Assembly (NCBI RefSeq): GCF_013283875.1 | Contig: NZ_CP054139.1 | Span: 3,782,001 to 3,846,000 of the forward strand | Source: Mucilaginibacter mali | GTDB lineage: Bacteria; Bacteroidota; Bacteroidia; Sphingobacteriales; Sphingobacteriaceae | Direction: 5' to 3' | DNA: 64,000 bases | Shown here: in pieces, positions 52,654-59,377 of the stretch | Position numbering within the stretch: the stretch's first letter is position 1 | Layout: the number at the start of each line of letters is the position of its first letter | Notes under the pieces: model-generated | What the model saw: the letters and a program-made list of their open reading frames with translations, nothing else | Told to the model about the DNA's origin: nothing | The model's database searches: none | Translations under genes and position numbers: made by a program

Positions 52654-52723
52654 CTGTAGAGGCACGATACTTCGTGCCTCTATTTTTGCAAAGCCTGAGA
52701 CACGAAGTATCGCGTCTCTACAG
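52654..52723. repeat. Self-complementary intergenic element, TGTAGAG-type
   Basis: Arms at 52654-52680 and 52697-52723 match at 24 of 27 positions and contain CACGATACTTCGTG-like inner palindromes. It ends directly at the FAD-oxidoreductase stop (52724), between convergent genes. Related to 35696-35770. Confidence 0.85.
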
Positions 52724-53971
52724 TTATTTATACCTATCCGCCGCAAAAGCCCCAATATCCATCGATAAAGCCTGGCCCGTTATCAATTCGCTGATCAGTT
52801 TCCCTGTGGCAGGCCCTAAACTTAAGCCCATCATCCCATGCCCGCCGGCTATCAGCAGGTTTTGATATTGCTGCACCCGGCCAATATACGGCAGTCCGTC
52901 AGGCGAGCACGGCCTGAAGCCATACCATATTTTTGATTGCGGCGGCACCTGCGGTTTAAGATCGGGCAGGTATTTTGGGATGGCCTCCACAATGCCTTGC
53001 ACTCTGTTCATATTGATCTTGTCATTCAGCGGGCCTAATTCCATCGTGCCCCCAAAACGGATCTGATCGCCCATCGGCGTTACCGACACCCGGGCTTCCA
53101 TCAGCAGGGCGGCGATGTGCATGCGCCTGGCCGGTTCATCAAACATAAACGAATAGCCCTTGCCCGGCATCAGCGGCAGCTTCAACCCCGCCAGCTTAGC
53201 CACAGCCGGCGACCATGCGCCACCTGCTACCAATACTTCATCGGCTTCGTAAACGCCTGTAGTAGTATGCAGCTTGCCGATTTTATTTTGCTGATGTTCT
53301 ATCTTGGTCACCTCGCTATTGCGCTTAATAATTACCCCAGCATTTTCAAGATAAGCCGTAAGTTGCTTCATCAACACGTGCGGTGCCAGGTGCGAATCGC
53401 AGCGATAATGTACCGCGCCCGCTACATCCAGTTGCAGGGTGGGTTGTAATTGTTGTGCTTCGGCAGCTGATAGCACTTTGACATCCAGCCCAAGTTGTAC
53501 CGCCCTTTCGGCCATGTGGATCTCTTCTTCGCCGGTGCGCTGGGTTTTATACAGCATCAGGATGCCGTTATTCTCCAGCCCGAAATTGAAGCCGGGTTCT
53601 TTGGCGATATCCTGGTAAAGCGCCTTGCTCAACAGCGACAAGTCGCGCAGGGGAATAGCCGCCTTCTCTACATTGTCCTTCGTAGCGCTTTTCATAAACT
53701 TCAAGCCCCAACTGATCAGATCGGCACTTAAGGACGGCCGCACATAAAACGGACTTTTGCTATCGAACATCCAGCGGATGCCCTGTTCGATCATCCCCGG
53801 CGCAGCCAACGGTACAAAATGGCTGGGCACGATCATCCCCGCGTTACCGAACGAGCAATTATCGTCCAGCGTACCTTTATCTAAAATGGTAACACTGTAA
53901 CCCGCCTTGTTTAAATAATAAGCCGAGCTTAAACCGATGATACCGCCGCCTATGATTATTACTTTTTGCAT
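52724..53971 (-). CDS. FAD-dependent D-amino-acid (D-hydroxyproline) dehydrogenase
   Basis: 415 residues from ATG 53971, chosen because the protein then starts MQKVIIIGGGIIGLSSAYYL with the FAD GxGxxG motif at the very N terminus; a longer frame begins at 54040. The DAO-type domain ends in GFRPCSPDGLPYIGR and AGGHGMMGLSLGPATGKL. In the hydroxyproline pathway it oxidises cis-4-hydroxy-D-proline to a pyrroline carboxylate. It is the last gene of the reverse hydroxyproline group. Substrate is inferred from neighbours. Confidence 0.88.
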   Translation of the reverse strand: MQKVIIIGGGIIGLSSAYYLNKAGYSVTILDKGTLDDNCSFGNAGMIVPSHFVPLAAPGMIEQGIRWMFDSKSPFYVRPSLSADLISWGLKFMKSATKDNVEKAAIPLRDLSLLSKALYQDIAKEPGFNFGLENNGILMLYKTQRTGEEEIHMAERAVQLGLDVKVLSAAEAQQLQPTLQLDVAGAVHYRCDSHLAPHVLMKQLTAYLENAGVIIKRNSEVTKIEHQQNKIGKLHTTTGVYEADEVLVAGGAWSPAVAKLAGLKLPLMPGKGYSFMFDEPARRMHIAALLMEARVSVTPMGDQIRFGGTMELGPLNDKINMNRVQGIVEAIPKYLPDLKPQVPPQSKIWYGFRPCSPDGLPYIGRVQQYQNLLIAGGHGMMGLSLGPATGKLISELITGQALSMDIGAFAADRYK

Positions 53972-53994
53972 TTTGTTGTGTATAATGGGTACCA

Positions 53995-54040
53995 GTGTGG
54001 ACACAGGCACCGGATGTATCTCCGTGGTCTGTGTCCACAC
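53995..54040 (-). repeat. Perfect 12-bp inverted repeat upstream of the dehydrogenase start
   Basis: GTGTGGACACAG (53995-54006) and CTGTGTCCACAC (54029-54040) pair exactly around a 22-nt loop, 23 bp before the ATG. In the mRNA it forms a hairpin close to the ribosome site. It might be a regulator-binding palindrome or an RNA element. Confidence 0.6.
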
Positions 54041-54054
54041 AGACCAACCAATCC

Positions 54055-54139
54055 GTCATGCCGAACTTGTTTCGGCATCCCACTTGATAAGTTGCCAGGC
54101 GGCTCTTCTGATGGGATACCGAAACAAGTTCGGCATGAC
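54055..54139. repeat. Self-complementary intergenic element, GTCATGCCGAACTTG-type
   Basis: Arms 54055-54082 and 54112-54139 match at 27 of 28 positions, and each arm holds an inner palindrome (GCCGAA...TTCGGC). It lies between two genes of one operon, 8 bp after the epimerase stop. Related to 62889-62980. Confidence 0.88.
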
Positions 54140-54147
54140 TTTATATT

Positions 54148-55149
54148 TTATATCACCTGGAACCCATGCGCATATGGGTCATCATCATCTATCTTAATCG
54201 TATTATACCCGTAAACCCTCGCCCAGCCTTCAATACTTGGCACAATGGCCGGTTGGCCGGCAACCTCGGTTACCTCCTCTACCCTGCCGGTAAATTTGCT
54301 GCCGATGATGCTTTCGTGGATAAACTCGTCGCCTTTTTTCAGTTTACCTTTGGCAAACCATTGCGCCATGCGGGCCGATGTACCGGTGCCGCAGGGTGAG
54401 CGGTCGATAGCCTTATCGCCATAAAAAACAGCGTTGCGGGCGGTTGATGTTTCATCGATCACTTTACCAGCCCATAATACGTGTGTACAGGTGTTGATGG
54501 TTGGGTTAAGCGGATGCACGAAGTTATACTTTTGGTTGATCAGCTTGCGGATCTCGCGGCTCCAGGAGATCAGTTGATCTGCCGTATAATTTTCCAGCCC
54601 GCTGAAATTTTCCTGCGGATCGACAATGGCATAATAATTACCGCCATAGCTCACATCAAAAGTAATGCGGCCTAAACCGGGGCAATCCACCTCCAGATCG
54701 GTAGCGGCAAGATAGGCCGGTACGTTGGTCAGCTTTACCGAGGTTACCTTTTGGCCCTCCTGTTTATATTCGATCAGCACCAAACCAGCCGGGGCCTCCA
54801 TGCGCACCATGCCCGGTGTTTTGGGCTGGATCAAACCCTCCTCGATAGCGATGGTAATGGTGCCGATGGTGCCGTGGCCACACATGGGCAGGCAGCCGCT
54901 GGTTTCGATAAACAGCACAGCCACATCGTTAGCGGGATCATGAGGCGGATACAGGATACTGCCCGACATCATATCGTGGCCCCTTGGCTCGAACATCAGT
55001 CCCTTGCGAATCCAATCGTACTCTTTTAAAAAGTGCTGCCGCTTTTCGCTCATGTTAGCGCCGTGCAGCACCGGTCCGCCGCCTGCCACCAACCGCACGG
55101 GATTGCCACAGGTGTGGGCATCTACACAGAAAAATGTTTTTACTGCCAT
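54148..55149 (-). CDS. 4-hydroxyproline 2-epimerase (proline racemase family)
   Basis: 333 residues. Both catalytic cysteines of the two-base racemases are present: Cys90 in MCGHGTIG and Cys253 in SPCGTGTSA. Dehydratase relatives have Thr or Ser at one of these, so epimerase activity is favoured. It converts trans-4-hydroxy-L-proline to cis-4-hydroxy-D-proline, the first step of the pathway. It starts 1 bp after the aldehyde dehydrogenase stop. Proline racemase activity cannot be excluded by sequence alone. Confidence 0.88.
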   Translation of the reverse strand: MAVKTFFCVDAHTCGNPVRLVAGGGPVLHGANMSEKRQHFLKEYDWIRKGLMFEPRGHDMMSGSILYPPHDPANDVAVLFIETSGCLPMCGHGTIGTITIAIEEGLIQPKTPGMVRMEAPAGLVLIEYKQEGQKVTSVKLTNVPAYLAATDLEVDCPGLGRITFDVSYGGNYYAIVDPQENFSGLENYTADQLISWSREIRKLINQKYNFVHPLNPTINTCTHVLWAGKVIDETSTARNAVFYGDKAIDRSPCGTGTSARMAQWFAKGKLKKGDEFIHESIIGSKFTGRVEEVTEVAGQPAIVPSIEGWARVYGYNTIKIDDDDPYAHGFQVI

Positions 55150-55150
55150 A

Positions 55151-56725
55151 TTATTTCGTCCATTGCTGGTTTACCATTCGCCATATATTTAAAGGGTTGC
55201 CGGGCTTCAACTCGTCGGGCAACAAAGCCGGCTCCCAATTCTGCCAGCTTACCGGCCGCACAAAACGCCTGATGGCTGATGTGCCGACAGATGTAAAACG
55301 GCTATCGGTAGTAGCCGGGAAGGGGCCGCTATGCTGCATGGCCCCGCAAACCTCCACGCCAGTCGGCACACCGTTCAATATCACACGACCGGCAATATCT
55401 GTCGCTTTATTTATCAGGTCTGTATATCCGCCTAATTCACTGTTCTCTGCCATCAGCGTGAGCGTTAACTGGCCTTCTAATGATGCAACCACTTCAGTTA
55501 ACTGCACTATATCATCAGCCACTACCAGTAATGAATATGGGCCAAATACTTCCTCCTTCAGTTTAGCGTTAGCCAAAAACTGCGCGGCACTCACCTTGGT
55601 CACTACGGCCAACGCCTGGTTACTTTTAACCGCCTTACTGGTTGCCTGCGCTATCACCTCTACACCCGGTTGCTGAAGCATATCGATAGCCAGATGCTCA
55701 TAGTTAGCACAAATGCCACCCGTAAGCATGGTAGCTGATGGAATAGCGCCCACGGCTTCCGCCAAAGCGGTTTCAAACCTATCCAAGCCCGCCGATTTAA
55801 CACCCAGCATTAAACCGGGGTTAGTACAAAACTGTCCCGCCCCTAAAGTTATAGAAGCTGCGTATTGCTTAGCCAGTTCTTCGGCTTTATTTTCTAACGC
55901 CTGCGGTAAAAAGATGACTGGGTTGATGCTGCCCATCTCGGCAAAAAGCGGGATAGGTACCGGGCGCTGCTGTGCTAAATGATACAGCGCCATACCTCCC
56001 TTGTACGAACCGGTAAATGTTACCGCCTTCGCCAGATCATGCTGAACCAGCGCCGTGCCAACCGTAAAACCATCATCATACAACAAAGAGAAAACGCCAT
56101 CAGGCATGCCTGTTTTTTGGGCGGCCTTCATTATCGCTTCGCCAACCAGCGCGCTGGTACCGGGATGCGCTGCATGGGCCTTTACCACCACCGGGCAACC
56201 GGCAGCCAACGCCGAAGCCGTATCGCCACCGGCAACTGAGAATGCCAGCGGAAAATTACTGGCCCCAAAAACCACCACCGGACCAAGCGGTACCAGCATT
56301 TTGCGGAGATCCGGCCGGGGCAGTGGCTGGCGTTCGGGCAGGGCTTCATCAATCACAGCCTCCACCCACGAGCCTTCGGCTACCAGGTCGGCAAACATTT
56401 TAAGCTGTGCGGTGGTTCGACCACGCTCTCCCTGTAAACGGGCTTGCGGCAAACCGCTTTCGGCCATGGCGCGGTCGATCAGTTCATCACCCAAAGCATC
56501 AATTCCGGCAGCTATCGCGCGCAGAAATTCAGCTTTACGGTTTTTGCTGATGCTTTTGTATACCGGATAGGCAGTAGCGGCCAATTGCATGGCATCGTTA
56601 ACTATGGCAGCGCTGGCGGGATAAAAATCACCGTCGAGATTTGTTGCCGTGGCCGGGTTGGTGGCTTTAAAGGTTGTGCCCTGTAGAGGGGCGTATTTAA
56701 AGCCGATTATGTTTTGTCCGTTCAT
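55151..56725 (-). CDS. Alpha-ketoglutaric semialdehyde dehydrogenase (ALDH family)
   Basis: 524 residues of the aldehyde dehydrogenase superfamily. The catalytic Glu263 is in FAEMGSINPV and the catalytic Cys300 in LGAGQFCTNPG, with the NADP-binding FGASNFPLAFS before them. This glycine-rich, long ALDH type oxidises 2,5-dioxopentanoate (alpha-ketoglutaric semialdehyde) to alpha-ketoglutarate with NAD(P)+. That is the last step of hydroxyproline breakdown. It is 1 bp from the epimerase gene. Confidence 0.9.
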   Translation of the reverse strand: MNGQNIIGFKYAPLQGTTFKATNPATATNLDGDFYPASAAIVNDAMQLAATAYPVYKSISKNRKAEFLRAIAAGIDALGDELIDRAMAESGLPQARLQGERGRTTAQLKMFADLVAEGSWVEAVIDEALPERQPLPRPDLRKMLVPLGPVVVFGASNFPLAFSVAGGDTASALAAGCPVVVKAHAAHPGTSALVGEAIMKAAQKTGMPDGVFSLLYDDGFTVGTALVQHDLAKAVTFTGSYKGGMALYHLAQQRPVPIPLFAEMGSINPVIFLPQALENKAEELAKQYAASITLGAGQFCTNPGLMLGVKSAGLDRFETALAEAVGAIPSATMLTGGICANYEHLAIDMLQQPGVEVIAQATSKAVKSNQALAVVTKVSAAQFLANAKLKEEVFGPYSLLVVADDIVQLTEVVASLEGQLTLTLMAENSELGGYTDLINKATDIAGRVILNGVPTGVEVCGAMQHSGPFPATTDSRFTSVGTSAIRRFVRPVSWQNWEPALLPDELKPGNPLNIWRMVNQQWTK

Positions 56726-56750
56726 TGTTTAAAATTTAAGCATAACAATA

Positions 56751-56837
56751 CGTCATCCTGAGCGATAGTGAAGGATCCCAAACTATGCATTTTTTGATCT
56801 GCTTATCGGGGATCCTTCACTATCGCTCAGGATGACG
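56751..56837. repeat. Self-complementary intergenic element with perfect 29-bp arms, CGTCATCCTGAGC-type
   Basis: Positions 56751-56779 and 56809-56837 are exact 29-bp inverted repeats around a 29-nt spacer. It lies between two genes of the hydroxyproline operon. A diverged relative lies at 7283-7370. The perfection suggests recent mobility, gene conversion or strong selection. Confidence 0.92.
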
Positions 56838-56860
56838 GCTTGGTTGAGAGATGAAGTCTC

Positions 56861-57778
56861 TTACACACCCCAACTCCCCGCCGGCAACTCCGGCCTGTTA
56901 GCGATGGTGGTATTAATAATATCCAGCACCCGCTCCCGCTCCGCGCCAATGATCTTCAATCGCGGCGCGCGTACTTCCTCGGTGCCCAAACCAGTACAAG
57001 CTTCGGCCAGTTTAATGTATTGCACCAGTTTGGGGTGAATATCCAACTCCAACACCGGCAGGAACCAGCGGTAAATGGCCAGCGCCTCTTCGTAGCGACC
57101 GGCCTTCATCAAACGGAAGATGGCCACCGTTTCTTTAGGGAACGCGCAAACCAATCCGGCCAGCCAACCATCGGCGCCAAGGGCCAGGCTTTCCATCGCC
57201 AATGGATCGACACCGGTTAGTATCTTAAAGCGATTACCGAAGCGATTGAACATACGGGTAATATTAGTCACATCGCGCGATGATTCTTTCACAGCCTCGA
57301 TATTATCGTATTCGGCCAATTGGGCGAACATATCAAGGGTAACGTTGATGGCGTAATCAACCGGGTTGTTATAGATCATGATGGGGAGCGAAACATTTTT
57401 GGCAACCTCGGTAAAATAGGTTACGGTTTCGCGGTCATCTGCCTTGTAGCGCAATGGGGGTAACAGCATCAGGCCGTCGGCGCCATTATCTAAAGCCTGC
57501 TTGCCTAAATTGATAGCCACCTTTGTGCTTTGTTCGGCGATGTTGAAGATAACCGGGACGCGACCGTTTGATAGCGACACGCTATGCTTCAAAAGGGCAA
57601 TCTTTTCTTCACCCGTCATGGTGCTGGCCTCGCCCAGCGAACCGCCGATCACAAAACCGTTGATGCCGGCTTCAATTTGTGCCTCGATATTTTTGCTGAA
57701 CGCGGCGAAGTCTAATTCGTCATCGGCTGTAAACTTGGTAGTTACCGCGGGGATCACCCCTGTCCATGTTACCTTCAT
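56861..57778 (-). CDS. DapA-family lyase: probable 1-pyrroline-4-hydroxy-2-carboxylate deaminase
   Basis: 305 residues, a (beta/alpha)8 barrel. The Schiff-base Lys164 is in IEAVKESSRD, the conserved Tyr136 in IMIYNNPVDY, and GGSLGEASTMTGEEK is the family phosphate-binding-like turn. In hydroxyproline catabolism this enzyme deaminates the pyrroline intermediate to alpha-ketoglutaric semialdehyde. It is first in the reverse operon. Alternatives are other dihydrodipicolinate synthase-like aldolases; the neighbours decide the call. Confidence 0.85.
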   Translation of the reverse strand: MKVTWTGVIPAVTTKFTADDELDFAAFSKNIEAQIEAGINGFVIGGSLGEASTMTGEEKIALLKHSVSLSNGRVPVIFNIAEQSTKVAINLGKQALDNGADGLMLLPPLRYKADDRETVTYFTEVAKNVSLPIMIYNNPVDYAINVTLDMFAQLAEYDNIEAVKESSRDVTNITRMFNRFGNRFKILTGVDPLAMESLALGADGWLAGLVCAFPKETVAIFRLMKAGRYEEALAIYRWFLPVLELDIHPKLVQYIKLAEACTGLGTEEVRAPRLKIIGAERERVLDIINTTIANRPELPAGSWGV

Positions 57779-58090
57779 AATTTTTTTTTGGTTGGATATG
57801 TATAGTGCAAAGCTAACGAGGCGGATGGATACTGGTTAACTGTAAATTAGCTGATATTAACCGGATATTAACCATATTGCATTTTAAAAGACATTCCAAA
57901 AGGCAATATTTAGTCAAACAGCGTTAGGGATAGCAGCGGATACCGGCCTTGTGGCTAAGGCCTGTGCAGTATGAGCGGATAACCCGGGCCGCAGGCAACG
58001 CCCAATTAGTCATTAGTCATTCGCTGCGCTGTCATTAGGTCATATCTACACTGTCTCATTGTTGTGAGGTACAAAGAAAATACAAACTGT
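57779..58090. other. Intergenic region between the hydroxyproline operon and its regulator
   Basis: 312 bp. It contains the candidate promoter at 57808-57815 and a small hairpin GGCCTT/AAGGCC near 57945-57962. A TCATTAGTCATT motif near 58010 also occurs after rfbC near 31585. No coding region is supported. Confidence 0.5.
57808..57815 (-). promoter_or_regulatory. Candidate -7 element of the hydroxyproline operon (TAGCTTTG)
   Basis: Exact TAnnTTTG on the reverse strand, 29 bp before the ATG at 57778. No clear -33 TTTG; an AraC-type activator could compensate for that. Confidence 0.5.
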
Positions 58091-58972
58091 TTACTCTGCC
58101 ACTTTAGCCTTGTAACCATCCAAATACTGCCGTGGCGATGTACCCATAATGCTTTTAAAAGTGCGGTTAAAATTGGTGAGGCTGTTGAAGCCGCAGGTAT
58201 AGGCCACCGTGGCAATGCCATCGGTTTGGCTGGTGGTGAGTTTTTTGCAAGCTTCGTTTACGCGCAGGCGGTTTAAAAAGGTAACAAGGGTTTGGCCAGT
58301 ATGCTTTTTAAAATAACGACAAAAGGCTTGTGGGGTCATGTGCGCTTCGGCGGCTACAGCTTCCAGACTGATGGCGGTATCATAACGCTGCATCAGGTAG
58401 TTATAAATATGGCCGATGCGGATCCCCTCGCTCTCGCTCACCTGCTGGGTGCTAACATCCGACAAGGGCGTCAATTCATTATTGGCCAAATACAGCGTTT
58501 TCAGCAATTGCAGGAAGAGAGTCAGCTTATCTACATTACCCGCTTCACGGATAGCTAATATTTGTTGAAAAACAGCCGGTGCCATAGCTGCAGGTATTTT
58601 GAAACCGCCCGCATACTGCTGTATAAAACCACGCAGCAAGGTCATTTCGGGCAGACTGAATAGCGGCTCCAGCTTGCCATTCGGATCGAAAAAGATCATG
58701 GTCGATCGCGATTGCCTGTTACTATCCTGCGCGAAATATTCGGGATTGCTTTTAAATAAATGCGGCTGATTAGCGCCCAGCATAAAGATGTCTCCGGGTT
58801 TAAAGGGATGCATGGCCGTGCCGGCCAGCAGGGTACCCTCGCCCTCCTGTATCCACATTAGCTGTGCCTCGTGATGGCGGTGCAGGTAGGGATAAAAGGC
58901 AGCCATGATATCTTCCTGCACGATGACTGAGTTCTCGTGCGCGACGGGGAGGGTAAATTGGAGGACTTTCAT
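58091..58972 (-). CDS. AraC-family transcriptional regulator
   Basis: 293 residues. An N-terminal cupin-like domain (YPYLHRHHEAQLMWIQEGEGTLLAG, GDIFMLGANQPHLF) is followed by two HTH motifs (ISLEAVAAEAHMTPQAFCRYFKKHTGQTLVTFLNRLRVNEACKKL and VAYTCGFNSLTNFNRTFKSIMGTSPRQYL). It probably senses hydroxyproline or a pathway intermediate and activates the adjacent reverse operon. It is on the same strand but separated by 312 bp. Confidence 0.9.
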   Translation of the reverse strand: MKVLQFTLPVAHENSVIVQEDIMAAFYPYLHRHHEAQLMWIQEGEGTLLAGTAMHPFKPGDIFMLGANQPHLFKSNPEYFAQDSNRQSRSTMIFFDPNGKLEPLFSLPEMTLLRGFIQQYAGGFKIPAAMAPAVFQQILAIREAGNVDKLTLFLQLLKTLYLANNELTPLSDVSTQQVSESEGIRIGHIYNYLMQRYDTAISLEAVAAEAHMTPQAFCRYFKKHTGQTLVTFLNRLRVNEACKKLTTSQTDGIATVAYTCGFNSLTNFNRTFKSIMGTSPRQYLDGYKAKVAE

Positions 58973-59202
58973 GATGCTGGATTAAACATACAATATATTA
59001 GCATTATTTACAATTCAGATAGTGGGAATATGGTTAATATTTGGTTAGAAATTTAGGCTAAAGCCCCTTTTGTATTCTTTAATTCCGTCCCCTAAAGAGG
59101 ACGGCAATGAACTTTATCCATTATTGCTGGTCTCAACCTATAGCTAACATCTTTTATAATTACATTCCATAAATGAGTTGGCAATGAATTTAGAACCACA
59201 TT

Positions 59203-59274
59203 CATTGCCGTTGGCTTCAGCCAACGGATGGTTGGCGCGCTTTTCATTGGCTTTAGCCAAACCCGCCTGCAATG
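59203..59274. repeat. Compound hairpin element, TTGGCTTnAGCCAA-type
   Basis: Two perfect hairpins (CGTTGGCT/AGCCAACG near 59209-59228 and TTGGCT/AGCCAA near 59248-59261) lie inside an outer CATTGC/GCAATG pair. The layout parallels the three-hairpin element at 35539-35661. Confidence 0.65.
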
Positions 59275-59349
59275 TTTTTAACTATTCTTTAAACAAGCTC
59301 AGTCAAATAAATAAATCCCTGCCTTAAGAAATGTTTTATCTATTAACTT

Positions 59350-59357
59350 TACATTTG
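59350..59357 (+). promoter_or_regulatory. Candidate -7 element of ftsK (TACATTTG)
   Basis: Exact TAnnTTTG, inside the palindrome TTTACATTTGTAAA (59348-59361), 20 bp before the ATG. Confidence 0.5.
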
Positions 59358-59377
59358 TAAATTAAGCTACGTAAAGG

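Larger units (their letters stand above)
58973..59377. other. 405-bp intergenic region between the AraC and ftsK genes
   Basis: Divergent promoters must lie here. Seen: an AT-rich AraC side, a hairpin cluster at 59203-59274 and the ftsK -7 element at 59350-59357. TGGCAATGAA-like words recur near 59100, 59180 and 59205. No gene is supported. Confidence 0.55.

Noticed and set aside
55134-55676. 180-codon open frame antisense to the aldehyde dehydrogenase gene
   Set aside because: It lies wholly opposite conserved coding sequence and gives a Ser/Thr/Asn-rich product, typical of the reverse frame of a GC-rich gene.
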